DNA from: UBA3537 sp964219345 | GTDB lineage: Bacteria > Bacteroidota > Bacteroidia > Flavobacteriales > Flavobacteriaceae | Length of the DNA stretch: 64,000 bases | Direction of reading: 5' to 3' | Assembly (NCBI GenBank): GCA_964219345.1 | Contig: CAXPPN010000049.1 | Location: forward strand, 1 to 64,000 | Part shown: positions 39,384 through 48,724 of the stretch, in pieces | How the letters are laid out: every line of letters begins with the position of its first letter | How positions within the stretch are numbered: the stretch's first letter is position 1 | Translations under genes and position numbers: made by a program | The notes under the pieces: generated by a model | Databases searched by the model: none | Seen by the model: the letters and a program-made list of their open reading frames with translations, nothing else | Told to the model about the DNA's origin: nothing

Positions 39384-40559
39384 ATGTCAAACTCCAAGGT
39401 TGATTTTAGCAATACAAAAGTAGCCTTTCACCTAAAAACAGATGCTGAACTCGAACGTGCATACTTTCTTTTTAAGATGATTTCAAATGAACCATTGGTG
39501 CGAATTGGTACAGCAGCGACTAATTTTGCACTCAAAACTCATTTACCTGTTGAGGGGCTCATACGAGCTACTGTTTTTGATCATTTTTGTGGCGGTGTAA
39601 ATGCAGAGGATTGTATGTCAAAAATAGACCAAATGTACAATATTGGTGTACATAGTGTTCTGGATTACTCTGTTGAGGGTAAACAAGAGGAAGAACAGTT
39701 TGAGCGAATTTTAAATCAAATGTGCACCCTTGTAGATTTTGCAGATAAAAAAGAAGCAATGCCATTTGCAGTGTTTAAACCTACGGCAGTAGGACGCTTT
39801 GAAATTTATAAAAAAATAAGTAGTGCAGTTGCGCTAACATCTGAAGAACAAAATGAATGGGAGCGTATTCAAGAGCGTTTTCATAAAATTTGCAGCTATG
39901 GGAAAGAAAAAAATATAGCCATTTTGGTAGATGCTGAAGAAAGTTGGATGCAATCTGCAGCGGATGATTTATTGTTGGATTTGATGCGCACATACAACAA
40001 AGAAAAAGTGTTCGTTTACAATACGCTTCAAGCGTATCGTTGGGATCGATTGGAGTATTTGAAACACATACACTTAAAAGCTAAAAAAGAGGGTTTTAAA
40101 CTTGGTTTTAAGCTAGTTCGCGGGGCATATATGGAAAAGGAAAGAGAGCGTGCTCAAAAACATAATTATGTTTCTCCAATATGTGTTAGTAAATCCGCAA
40201 CAGATCTTCAATTCAATGATTGTCTAAAATATATGTTAGGTAATATTGAGACTATCTCTATTTTTTTTGGAACTCATAATGAACAAAGCACAAAATTAGC
40301 ACTTGATCATATGAGTGATTATAAAATAAAAGTAAATGATAATCGAATTTGGTTTGGCCAGCTATTTGGCATGAGTGATCATATAAGTTTTAATTTAGCA
40401 AAAAACGGATACAATGTTGCTAAATATTTACCTTTTGGCCCTGTTAGAGATGTTATGCCATATCTGATACGAAGAGCAGAAGAAAATACTTCTGTAGCAG
40501 GACAAACCAATAGAGAGTTGTCACTTATTCGTGAAGAGAAAAAAAGAAGAAAATTATAA
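39384..40559 (+). CDS. Proline dehydrogenase
   Basis: The 391-residue flavoenzyme has the (beta-alpha)8 barrel motifs ILVDAEESWMQ near 178, FVYNTLQAYRWDRL near 207, FKLGFKLVRGAYMEKERER near 238-256, FGTHNEQST near 298 and LPFGPVRDVMPYLIRRAEEN near 352. It oxidises proline to pyrroline-5-carboxylate and passes electrons to quinone. It is the stand-alone ProDH form; the dehydrogenase for the second step is not in the window. Its stop lies directly against the stop of the convergent gene at 40560. Confidence 0.92.
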   Translation: MSNSKVDFSNTKVAFHLKTDAELERAYFLFKMISNEPLVRIGTAATNFALKTHLPVEGLIRATVFDHFCGGVNAEDCMSKIDQMYNIGVHSVLDYSVEGKQEEEQFERILNQMCTLVDFADKKEAMPFAVFKPTAVGRFEIYKKISSAVALTSEEQNEWERIQERFHKICSYGKEKNIAILVDAEESWMQSAADDLLLDLMRTYNKEKVFVYNTLQAYRWDRLEYLKHIHLKAKKEGFKLGFKLVRGAYMEKERERAQKHNYVSPICVSKSATDLQFNDCLKYMLGNIETISIFFGTHNEQSTKLALDHMSDYKIKVNDNRIWFGQLFGMSDHISFNLAKNGYNVAKYLPFGPVRDVMPYLIRRAEENTSVAGQTNRELSLIREEKKRRKL

Positions 40560-40922
40560 TTATTCTTTTAAGTTAACGCTAAGAATGGTTGCGTTAATCT
40601 CGCAATTTTCAACAAAAATTTCAAACGTATCGTATGTAATTGTATAGCGTTTGCAACTGTCTAGTTTTGTTTTACTTTTACTAAAATCAACATTACCTTT
40701 TTTTAGGGCCGCATTGAGAGTAATTGAATCAATTTTTAACGCTTCTATTTGAGATTGAATTTTGGGGTTAATTATTAATGATTTCGTTGAAATGTTTTTT
40801 AAAACCCTTGCATTTGGACCATAAGCACAACTTGTTTTTTTTCCACTAAGGAAAAACATCAAAAATATCAATCCAACAGAGAATCCTCCTAAATAAAATC
40901 CTAGACGATGAATGAATTTCAT
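40560..40922 (-). CDS. Small membrane-anchored protein, possibly DUF4258
   Basis: The 120-residue protein has one N-terminal transmembrane segment (LGFYLGGFSVGLIFLMFFL, residues 7-25) followed by SGKKTSCAYGPNARVLKNI and a mixed alpha/beta domain. It resembles a Flavobacteriaceae family assigned to DUF4258, seen next to alanine dehydrogenase. It starts 8 nt after ald on the same strand, so it is probably cotranscribed. Function unknown. Confidence 0.75.
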   Translation of the reverse strand: MKFIHRLGFYLGGFSVGLIFLMFFLSGKKTSCAYGPNARVLKNISTKSLIINPKIQSQIEALKIDSITLNAALKKGNVDFSKSKTKLDSCKRYTITYDTFEIFVENCEINATILSVNLKE

Positions 40923-40930
40923 AGTTGCAT

Positions 40931-42130
40931 TTAAAAAATTAAGAGATTTAAATCGCTACAATCTAAATCAAACCAATTTGAGACACTTTTGTTGGTAATT
41001 ACACCATGATAAACATAAAGCCCATTTTTTAAACCATGATCTTGACGAATTGCATTTTCTAGTCCACCAGCTTCTGCTATTTGTAACAGATAAGAAGTAA
41101 AAATATTGCTTAACGATACGGATGATGTTCTTGAATATCGCGCCGGAATATTAGGAACACAATAATGAATAACACCATGCTTTTCAAAAGTTGGATTGTC
41201 ATGAGTTGTAAGTTCACTTGTTTCAAAACATCCTCCCATATCAATACTCACATCGATAATTACTGCCCCTTGTTTCATAGATTCCACCATAGCTTCATTG
41301 ACGAGTATTGGTGCTCTGTTTTTTCCTTTTGTGGCGCCAACAGCAACGTCACAGCGCATAAGTGCTTTCATCAGATTTTTGGGTTGCATTGTAGAGGTGT
41401 AGATACGTTGTCCTACATTTGCTTGTAATGTTCTCAGTTTTGAAATTGAACTATCAAACACTTTTACGTTTGCACCGAGTCCTAGGGCTGATTTTGCAGC
41501 AAATTCTCCTACAATTCCTGCGCCAATCACTACAACTTCTGTTGGTGGAACACCACTAATGTTTCCCAACAAAAGACCATTCCCTTGATTTGTTATGGAC
41601 ATGATTTCTGCTGCAATTTGTATAGAGGCGGTACCTGCTATTTCGCTCAATTGTCGGACTGCAGGAAAAGCCCCTTCGCTATCTTTAATAAATTCAAATC
41701 CAAGTGCGGTAATTTTTTTATTTGTAAGTGCTTCAAAATAACTTTTTTGCTGCATTTTTAATTGAAGTGCCGAAATAAGAATCGAATTGGGTTTTATGAG
41801 TTCAATTTCTTTAAGAGTAGGGGGTTCTACTTTCAAAATCATAGGACAAGCAAAAACTTTTGTTGTATCTTTTGTGATTTCTGCACCAGCTTCGCTGTAT
41901 TCACGGTCATCAAAAGCTGCATTTTCTCCTGCGCCAGATTCAATGAGTATATGGTGCCCATTACTAGTAAGTGCAGAAACAGCATCAGGAGTTAGGCAAA
42001 TACGTTTTTCTTGAAAGGAAGTTTCCTTTGGTAAGCCAATACAAAGTTTCTCATTTTGGTTTGAAACTTCCAAACGTTCTTCTTTTGGCAGTAATTGGGC
42101 TTTTGAAAAAGGTGAGATTGGTTGTTGCAT
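40931..42130 (-). CDS. ald: Alanine dehydrogenase
   Basis: The 399-residue protein starts at MQQPISPFSKAQLL; seven further upstream codons are open but not typical. It has GLPKETSFQEKRICLTPDAV near 33-52, the catalytic Lys in LKVEPPT near 104, the NAD motif VVIGAGIVGEFAAKSALGLG near 205 and VIDVSIDMGGCFETSE near 297. It interconverts alanine with pyruvate and ammonia. The N-terminal 30 residues are an extension seen in Bacteroidota. It is in the unit porX-tsaE-ald-small protein. Confidence 0.9.
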   Translation of the reverse strand: MQQPISPFSKAQLLPKEERLEVSNQNEKLCIGLPKETSFQEKRICLTPDAVSALTSNGHHILIESGAGENAAFDDREYSEAGAEITKDTTKVFACPMILKVEPPTLKEIELIKPNSILISALQLKMQQKSYFEALTNKKITALGFEFIKDSEGAFPAVRQLSEIAGTASIQIAAEIMSITNQGNGLLLGNISGVPPTEVVVIGAGIVGEFAAKSALGLGANVKVFDSSISKLRTLQANVGQRIYTSTMQPKNLMKALMRCDVAVGATKGKNRAPILVNEAMVESMKQGAVIIDVSIDMGGCFETSELTTHDNPTFEKHGVIHYCVPNIPARYSRTSSVSLSNIFTSYLLQIAEAGGLENAIRQDHGLKNGLYVYHGVITNKSVSNWFDLDCSDLNLLIF

Positions 42131-42174
42131 AATTTTGTAATGTTTCTGCAAATTACAATTATTTTTAAAGTCCT

Positions 42175-42594
42175 TTAAGAAATTTCACTTTCAAAATATT
42201 CTATACTTCGGCGATCATCGGGTTCAATAGTTAGATTTACGATGATAACATCTGAAGGAAGTAGTGTTTTTATTTTTTCAGGCCACTCAATAAAATTCCA
42301 ATACCCTGAACAAAAATAATCTTCAACCCCAATGTCTAGCGCTTCGTAATGGTTTTTGATGCGATAGAAATCAAAATGATATACATAATCATTTTCTACT
42401 TCATATTCATTAACAATAGAAAACGTTGGACTAGAGGCTTCCTCTGTACCGCAAAGCGTACGAACAAGGGCACTAATAAGTGTTGTTTTTCCAGCACCCA
42501 TTTCACCATTGAAAAGAATGATTTTTTTATTGAAGTTTTTGACAAGTTCACTTGCAATTTGGTCAATTTCTTCTAAGGCAAATGTTGTTTTCAT
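42175..42594 (-). CDS. tsaE: tRNA threonylcarbamoyladenosine biosynthesis ATPase TsaE
   Basis: The 139-residue protein has the P-loop GEMGAGKTTLISAL near 30-43, SSPTFSIVNEYE near 54-65, VYHFDFYRIK near 71 and the FIEWPEKI motif near 103. TsaE works with TsaB and TsaD to add threonylcarbamoyl to A37 of tRNAs reading ANN codons. It starts 2 nt after the porX stop and lies in the same transcript. Confidence 0.94.
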   Translation of the reverse strand: MKTTFALEEIDQIASELVKNFNKKIILFNGEMGAGKTTLISALVRTLCGTEEASSPTFSIVNEYEVENDYVYHFDFYRIKNHYEALDIGVEDYFCSGYWNFIEWPEKIKTLLPSDVIIVNLTIEPDDRRSIEYFESEIS

Positions 42595-42596
42595 TT

Positions 42597-44147
42597 TTAT
42601 CTAGGTGTGAGGACTGCAAAAGGTATTAATATTTCTTCCAAAGAAATTCCACCATGTTGATATGAATTTCTATAATAATTTACATAGTGATTGAAATTAT
42701 TTGGATATGCAAAAAAAGAATATTCTTTTGCAAAAATAAAAGAACTATTCATCGATATTGAAGGCAATTCTACAAGTTTTGGGTCTTTTACTGCAAAGAC
42801 TTCTTTTTCTTCGTAACTCAAGCTTCTTCCAGTTTTGTAACGCAAGTTTAAACTTGTGTCTTTGTCTCCAATAACTTTAGATGGATTTTTAACATTTACA
42901 GTCCCATGATCTGTAGTGATAATCAATTTTATATTGAGTTCCTGAGCTTGTTTGATGATATCCAAAAGAGGTGAATTTTTAAACCAACTTTGGGTTAGCG
43001 ATCGGTATCCTTTATCATCTGAAGCAAGTTCTTTTACAACATCCATCTCTGTTTTTGAATGCGATAGCATATCCACAAAATTATAAACCAAAACAGTCAA
43101 GTCATTTTTTACTTTGGTTTTAAAATTAACAGCTAGTTTTTTTCCATCTTTTAAATTTGTTATTTTGATATATTCGTGAGATAAATGATTAAGATTCAAT
43201 CTTTTTAGCTGCTCTTCTAAAAACTTTGCTTCAAATAGGTTTTTCCCTCCATCATCGGTATCATTTTTCCAATAATTTGGATATAATTTCTCCATTTGCT
43301 TTGGCATCAGACCAGAAAACAGGGCATTTCGGGCATATTGAGTAGAAGTGGGGAGTATGCTGTAGTACATGCTGTTTTCAAGGGTTTTATAGTATGTATT
43401 TACGCTGGACTCAATAGATTTCCATTGATCAAATCGCAAATTATCTATGACAATCAAAAGTGCAGATTGGTTTTTCGACAGTTGAGGAGCAATTTTGGTT
43501 TTAAAAATAGTATGAGACAAAACAGGAGCTTCTGAGCTTTCAAACCAAGAAGCGTAGTTTTTTTCTATAAATTTTCCAAACTGCTGGTTGGCTTCAAGTT
43601 TTTGAGCTTCCAATATTTCCTGAAGTGTTTCATCTTGTGAATCTTCCAATTTGAGTTCCCAAAACACTATTTTTTGATATAAATTTTTCCAATCATCAAA
43701 AGTTCTTATTGACATCATTTCCATAGAAATTTTTCTAAACTCTTGTAGATAACTCGAAGATGTTTTTTCAGAAACCAATCGGCTGTGATCTAAGTTTTTT
43801 TTCAAACTCAACAGAATTTGATTTGGATTTACAGGCTTAATTAGGTAGTCAGCAATTTTGCTACCAATAGCCTCTTCCATAATATATTCTTCCTCACTTT
43901 TGGTAATCATTACTACTGGGATATTGGATTTTTGTTTTTTTAGTTCGGTGAGTGTTTCTAATCCACTAAGTCCTGGCATATTTTCGTCCAAAAAAACAAT
44001 ATCAAAATCCTGCTCTGCAAACAATTCAAGGGCTTCAGACCCACTATTGCATGGGGTGATTTTATAGTTTTTTTGTTCTAAAAAAATGATATGTGGCTTT
44101 AGATAAGATATTTCATCATCTACCCATAAAATGTGTATACTATTCAT
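42597..44147 (-). CDS. porX: PorX: response regulator with PglZ phosphodiesterase domain, T9SS regulator
   Basis: The 516-residue protein has a CheY-like receiver at 1-118 with the acidic pair D10-D11, phospho-acceptor D54 in VFLDENMPG and Lys in YLIKPVNP near 105. A helical linker follows, then a PglZ (alkaline-phosphatase superfamily) domain from about 200 with LLIVIDNLRFDQWK near 220, TSTQYARNALFSG near 258 and IITTDHGTVNV near 410. This two-domain layout is PorX, which in Porphyromonas and Flavobacterium controls type IX secretion through PorY and the sigma factor SigP. It is the first gene of porX-tsaE-ald. Confidence 0.93.
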   Translation of the reverse strand: MNSIHILWVDDEISYLKPHIIFLEQKNYKITPCNSGSEALELFAEQDFDIVFLDENMPGLSGLETLTELKKQKSNIPVVMITKSEEEYIMEEAIGSKIADYLIKPVNPNQILLSLKKNLDHSRLVSEKTSSSYLQEFRKISMEMMSIRTFDDWKNLYQKIVFWELKLEDSQDETLQEILEAQKLEANQQFGKFIEKNYASWFESSEAPVLSHTIFKTKIAPQLSKNQSALLIVIDNLRFDQWKSIESSVNTYYKTLENSMYYSILPTSTQYARNALFSGLMPKQMEKLYPNYWKNDTDDGGKNLFEAKFLEEQLKRLNLNHLSHEYIKITNLKDGKKLAVNFKTKVKNDLTVLVYNFVDMLSHSKTEMDVVKELASDDKGYRSLTQSWFKNSPLLDIIKQAQELNIKLIITTDHGTVNVKNPSKVIGDKDTSLNLRYKTGRSLSYEEKEVFAVKDPKLVELPSISMNSSFIFAKEYSFFAYPNNFNHYVNYYRNSYQHGGISLEEILIPFAVLTPR

Positions 44148-44247
44148 AAAGTATTTATATTAAGAATATAAGTCCTGTGATTTTATTACTTTTACACTTA
44201 GAATAATCTGTCTTTGTTTTCAGGATACAAAATAAAACTAAATAAGT

Positions 44248-45477
44248 TTGAATACCAGCAATAAGCTCAAAATATTTAACGATCCAATTTATGGATTTAT
44301 TACAATTCCAAGTCCTTTAATTTTTGATCTTATTGCACATCCGTTTTTTCAGCGGTTGCGAAGAATTACCCAAATGGGATTATCTTATTTAGTCTATCCA
44401 GGTGCACATCATACGAGATTTCATCATGCCTTGGGGTGTTTGCATTTGATGCAAAAGGCAGTACAAATTTTGAGTTTTAAAGGGGTTTCTATTTCTAAAG
44501 AAGAAGAAAATGCACTGTACATTGCTATTTTACTTCATGACATTGGTCATGGTCCTTTTAGCCATGCTATGGAACATAGTATTGTACACAATATTGATCA
44601 TGAGACCATTTCTTTGCTTTTTATGGAGCAATTAAACCGTGAATTTAAAGGTCAATTAAGTTTAGCTATTACAATGTTTAAAGGAGATTATTCTCGTAAA
44701 TTTTTTGGTCAGTTGATTTCAAGCCAATTGGACATGGATCGATCAGATTATTTGAAACGTGATAGTTTTTACACTGGAGTTTCAGAGGGAAATATCAATA
44801 GTGAACGCTTGATTTCGATGATGAATGTTATTGATGATCAACTAGTTATAGAGAAAAAAGGAATATTCTCTATTGAAAAATTCCTTACAGCTCGCCGTTT
44901 GATGTATTGGCAAGTGTATTTACATAAAACGAGTTTGGTTGCAGAGCAGATGATTATTAATGTACTGAAACGTGCAAAAATTCTTGCTCAACAATCTGTT
45001 GAACTTAACATTACTTCATCTTTTGAGTTTTTTTTAAAAGAAAATATCGATATCACAAACTTTGATTCTCATGTGTTAACTCAATTTTCAAAATTAGATG
45101 ACTATGATATTGTTTCAGCTTTAAAATCGTGGCAAAATCACTCTGATCCTGTTTTGAACAACTTATCGGTTCGACTGCTTGAGCGTAAACTTTTTAAGAT
45201 TAAATTTTTTAAAAAAAGCCAGATATCTGAAGCATTAGAGCAATTAAAAACCAATTTTCTGGAGCGTACCAATTGGACGAAAGATAATGTCTCATATTTT
45301 GTTTTTTCTGGAACAATCAAAAACACAGGCTATAAGCCGTACGAAGATGGAATATCTATTTTACACAAAGATGGTACGATTTCAGATGTTGTAGATGCAT
45401 CTGACAACCTGAGTCTTAAAGGATTATCCAAAACAGTAAAGCGCCATTATATATGCTTTCCAAAAGAGTTGCTTTGA
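44248..45477 (+). CDS. HD-domain phosphohydrolase
   Basis: The 409-residue protein starts with TTG; an in-frame stop lies 9 nt upstream and the conserved NDPIYGFITIP begins at residue 11, so no ATG is possible. The HD metal site consists of HHTRFHHALGCLHLM near 53-67, LLHDIGHGPFSHAMEH near 91-106 and SSQLDMDRSDYLKRDS near 157. These proteins resemble dNTP triphosphohydrolases (SAMHD1/Dgt-like). It lies 25 nt ahead of lpxD and may be cotranscribed with the lipid A genes. Confidence 0.9.
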   Translation: MNTSNKLKIFNDPIYGFITIPSPLIFDLIAHPFFQRLRRITQMGLSYLVYPGAHHTRFHHALGCLHLMQKAVQILSFKGVSISKEEENALYIAILLHDIGHGPFSHAMEHSIVHNIDHETISLLFMEQLNREFKGQLSLAITMFKGDYSRKFFGQLISSQLDMDRSDYLKRDSFYTGVSEGNINSERLISMMNVIDDQLVIEKKGIFSIEKFLTARRLMYWQVYLHKTSLVAEQMIINVLKRAKILAQQSVELNITSSFEFFLKENIDITNFDSHVLTQFSKLDDYDIVSALKSWQNHSDPVLNNLSVRLLERKLFKIKFFKKSQISEALEQLKTNFLERTNWTKDNVSYFVFSGTIKNTGYKPYEDGISILHKDGTISDVVDASDNLSLKGLSKTVKRHYICFPKELL

Positions 45478-45502
45478 TTATTTTTTATATTTTTGCACTT
45501 GA

Positions 45503-46522
45503 ATGAAATTTACAGCTCATCAAATAGCAAATTTACTCGACGGCGAAATTGTTGGTGATGAAAACGCCGAAGTCTTTACTCTCTCAAAAATTGAAGAAGG
45601 TAAAAGGGGATCTCTTACGTTTCTTTCAAATCCTAAATACACCCCTTTTATATACTCTACGGATGCAACCATAACTATTGTTAATAACGATTTTGTTGCA
45701 GAAAAAGAGATTAATACTACGCTTATAAAAGTTGATAATGCTTATGCAGCATTTTCTACACTCTTAGAACATTATAATAATATTAAAAACAATAAAATAG
45801 GGGTTGAATCTCCAGTTTCTGTTGCAGAATCTGCCATCATTGGCGATGATGTTTATGTTGGTGCATTTACATCTATTGGTGAAAATGTTCGCATTGGTAA
45901 CAATGTAAAAATTTATCCTAATTGTTTTATTGGAGATAATGTTACTATTGGAGACCATACTACCATTTTTGCAGGAACAAAAATTTATTCCGATTGTAGT
46001 ATTGGTTCATATTGTAATATTGATGCATCGGTTATTCTTGGCGCCGATGGATTTGGTTTTTCTCCAGACGAAAATGGAGTCTATAGCAAAGTTCCTCAAA
46101 TAGGAAATGTTATTATAGAAGATCATGTAGATATTGGTGCGTCAACCACTATAGACCGCGCAACGCTAGGGTCTACAATTATAAAAAAAGGAGTGAAGCT
46201 TGACAATCAAATACAAATTGCTCACAACGTAGTCATTGGAGAACATACTGTAATTGCTGCGCAAACAGGTATTGCTGGTTCCACAAAAATTGGTAAACAT
46301 TGTCAAATTGGTGGACAAGTTGGAATAGTAGGGCACATTACCATAGGTAACCATGTAAAGATTCAAGCGCAATCAGGAATTTCAAAAAGTATAGCCGATA
46401 ATAAAATGCTACAGGGAACTCCAGCATTTGGTTACGGCGACTATTATAAATCATATGTACATTTTAAAAATCTTCCACAGCTTGCAAAAGATATAGAAGA
46501 ACTTAAAAAAAATAAAGAATGA
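45503..46522 (+). CDS. lpxD: UDP-3-O-acylglucosamine N-acyltransferase LpxD
   Basis: The 339-residue protein has an N-terminal uridine-binding domain (residues 1-100, with LTFLSNPKYTPFIYST near 34) and a left-handed beta-helix of hexapeptide repeats (about 108-310). It includes ILGADGFGFSPDE near 176 and the catalytic His in LDNQIQIAHNVVIGEH near 236. The end forms a short helix. It adds the second acyl chain in lipid A synthesis. It opens the lpxD-lpxC/fabZ-lpxA-efp-lpxD2 operon and overlaps lpxC/fabZ by 4 nt. Confidence 0.95.
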   Translation: MKFTAHQIANLLDGEIVGDENAEVFTLSKIEEGKRGSLTFLSNPKYTPFIYSTDATITIVNNDFVAEKEINTTLIKVDNAYAAFSTLLEHYNNIKNNKIGVESPVSVAESAIIGDDVYVGAFTSIGENVRIGNNVKIYPNCFIGDNVTIGDHTTIFAGTKIYSDCSIGSYCNIDASVILGADGFGFSPDENGVYSKVPQIGNVIIEDHVDIGASTTIDRATLGSTIIKKGVKLDNQIQIAHNVVIGEHTVIAAQTGIAGSTKIGKHCQIGGQVGIVGHITIGNHVKIQAQSGISKSIADNKMLQGTPAFGYGDYYKSYVHFKNLPQLAKDIEELKKNKE

Positions 46523-47922
46523 TAACTAAAACCCAATCTAAACAAACTACCATTGCCAAACCTGTTTCCCTAACAGGCGTTGGTCTTCATACAGGAGAAA
46601 ATGTTGTTTTAAATTTTCTTCCTTCTGATCCTAATACAGGTTACGCTTTTAAGAGAGTAGACCTCGAAGGTGAACCTATTATTAACGCAGATGCAAATTT
46701 GGTAACAAATACCCAAAGAGGGACTTGCTTGGAAAAAAACGGAGTTTCAATCCAAACTTGTGAACATGTCCTTGCAGCACTTGTTGGATTGGAAATTGAT
46801 AATGTAATTATAGAATTAAATACCTCTGAACCTCCAATAATGGATGGTTCATCAAAGTTTTTTGTAGAAGCACTAGAAACTGCAGAAATTGTAGAGCAAG
46901 ATGCACTCAGAGAAGTTTTTGTTGTAAAAGATGTAATTTCGTATACTGATGAAGATTCCGGAAGTGAAATTACAATCATTCCATCTGACGAATATCAAGT
47001 GACAACAATGGTAGATTTTGGAACAAAAGTTTTGGGCACTCAAAACGCCACACTCCAAAAACTGTCAAATTTTAAAGCCGATATATCCAATTCAAGAACT
47101 TTTAGTTTTTTACATGAATTGGAAATGCTTTTGGAACATGGGCTTATAAAAGGTGGAGATTTAAATAATGCAATTGTTTATGTAGACAAACCTTTGTCTG
47201 AAGAAACGATGGAAAAATTGAAAATTGCTTTTAATAAAGATTCCATTTCTGTAAAGCCAAATGGTATTTTAGATAATTTAACACTTCATTATCCAAATGA
47301 AGCAGCACGCCATAAACTTTTGGATGTGATAGGTGACTTAGCCCTTATTGGTACACGAATACAAGGTAAGGTTATTGCCAACAAGCCAGGTCATTTTGTA
47401 AATACACAATTTGCTAAAAAAATGGCAAAAATCATCAAAAATGAACGCAGAAATAACGTTCCAATCGTGGACCTCAACCAAACTCCGGTAATGGATGTCA
47501 ATGCCATTATGGATATGCTACCACACCGACCACCGTTTTTGTTGCTCGATAAGGTTTTTGAATTGTCACCAAACCATGTGATTGGTTCTAAGAATGTAAC
47601 CATGAATGAATCATTCTTCAAGGGACATTTTCCTGGAGCGCCAGTAATGCCAGGTGTTTTGATTGTAGAAGCTATGGCACAAACAGGAGGGATTTTAGTA
47701 TTAAATACAGTACCGGATCCTGAAAATTATCTTACTTTTTTCATGAAGATTGATAAAGTTAAGTTCAAACAAAAAGTAGTTCCTGGTGATACACTTATTT
47801 TTAGCTGTTCGTTAATTACCCCAATTAGAAGAGGAATCTGCCATATGCAAGGTTATGCCTATGCTAATGGCAAGCTTTGTGCCGAAGCTGAACTAATGGC
47901 TCAGATATCAAAAGTTAAATAA
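46519..47922 (+). CDS. lpxC: Bifunctional LpxC deacetylase / FabZ dehydratase
   Basis: The 467-residue fusion has LpxC at about 1-310 (SLTGVGLHTGENVVLNFLP near 18, zinc His in CEHVLAALVGLE near 80, and HKLLDVIGDLALIG near 258). FabZ covers about 320-467 (LPHRPPFLLLDKVFEL near 333 and GHFPGAPVMPGVLIVEAMAQ near 374-393). LpxC is the committed, zinc-dependent step of lipid A synthesis; FabZ dehydrates 3-hydroxyacyl-ACP. The fusion is typical of Bacteroidota and balances lipid A and fatty acid synthesis from the same acyl-ACP pool. Confidence 0.96.
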   Translation: MITKTQSKQTTIAKPVSLTGVGLHTGENVVLNFLPSDPNTGYAFKRVDLEGEPIINADANLVTNTQRGTCLEKNGVSIQTCEHVLAALVGLEIDNVIIELNTSEPPIMDGSSKFFVEALETAEIVEQDALREVFVVKDVISYTDEDSGSEITIIPSDEYQVTTMVDFGTKVLGTQNATLQKLSNFKADISNSRTFSFLHELEMLLEHGLIKGGDLNNAIVYVDKPLSEETMEKLKIAFNKDSISVKPNGILDNLTLHYPNEAARHKLLDVIGDLALIGTRIQGKVIANKPGHFVNTQFAKKMAKIIKNERRNNVPIVDLNQTPVMDVNAIMDMLPHRPPFLLLDKVFELSPNHVIGSKNVTMNESFFKGHFPGAPVMPGVLIVEAMAQTGGILVLNTVPDPENYLTFFMKIDKVKFKQKVVPGDTLIFSCSLITPIRRGICHMQGYAYANGKLCAEAELMAQISKVK

Positions 47923-47932
47923 ATATATTCAA

Positions 47933-48718
47933 ATGAATCAACCTTTAGCATACGTTCACCCTGGGGCAAAAATTGCAAAAAATGTTGTAATTGAACCCTT
48001 TACAACGATCAATAACAATGTTGTTATTGGAGAGGGGACATGGATTGGCTCAAACGTTTCCATAATGGAAGGTGCAAGAATTGGAAAAAATTGTAACATC
48101 TTTCCTGGTTCAGTCATTTCAGCCAATCCACAAGATTTGAAATACGATGATGAAGATACAACAGTTGTCATTGGAGATAATGTAACTATTCGTGAATGTG
48201 TAACAATAAATAGAGGTACTACTGATCGCATGAAAACAGTAGTTGGTGATAATTGCTTAATTATGGCTTATTGTCATATAGCCCATGATTGTATTGTAGG
48301 TAAAAACTGTATTTTCTCAAATAACAGTACACTTGCAGGGCATATCACTGTTGGTGACTATGTTGTTCTTGCAGGAATGACTGCTGTACATCAATTTTGC
48401 TCTATTGGAAACCATGCCTTTGTAACTGGAGGTTCTTTGGTCAGGAAAGATGTTCCACCATATGTTAAAGCTGCTCGTGAGCCACTATCTTATGTGGGTA
48501 TTAATTCTGTTGGCTTACGACGTAGGGGATATACCACCGAAAAAATTAGAGAAATACAAGGTATATATAGACTACTTTATCAAAAAAATTACAATAATTC
48601 TCAAGCTTCAGCCATTATTGAAGCTGAAATGGAAGCCACTTCAGAACGTGATGAAATTTTACAATTTATCAAGAATTCTCATCGCGGTATCATGAAAGGC
48701 TACTTTAAATCAAACTAA
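47933..48718 (+). CDS. lpxA: Acyl-ACP-UDP-N-acetylglucosamine O-acyltransferase LpxA
   Basis: The 261-residue protein has a left-handed beta-helix with hexapeptide repeats from residue 1 to about 190, the catalytic His in MAYCHIAHDCIVGKN near 120-134 and GLRRRGYTTEKIREIQGIY near 200 at the start of the helical C-terminal domain. It transfers a 3-hydroxyacyl chain to UDP-GlcNAc, the first step of lipid A synthesis. It lies 10 nt after lpxC/fabZ and 6 nt before efp. Confidence 0.95.
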   Translation: MNQPLAYVHPGAKIAKNVVIEPFTTINNNVVIGEGTWIGSNVSIMEGARIGKNCNIFPGSVISANPQDLKYDDEDTTVVIGDNVTIRECVTINRGTTDRMKTVVGDNCLIMAYCHIAHDCIVGKNCIFSNNSTLAGHITVGDYVVLAGMTAVHQFCSIGNHAFVTGGSLVRKDVPPYVKAAREPLSYVGINSVGLRRRGYTTEKIREIQGIYRLLYQKNYNNSQASAIIEAEMEATSERDEILQFIKNSHRGIMKGYFKSN

Positions 48719-48724
48719 AATACT

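Noticed and set aside
42597..44147. PglZ domain as part of a BREX phage-defence system
   Set aside because: It is fused to a CheY-type receiver in the PorX layout, and no brxC, pglX or other BREX gene is nearby.
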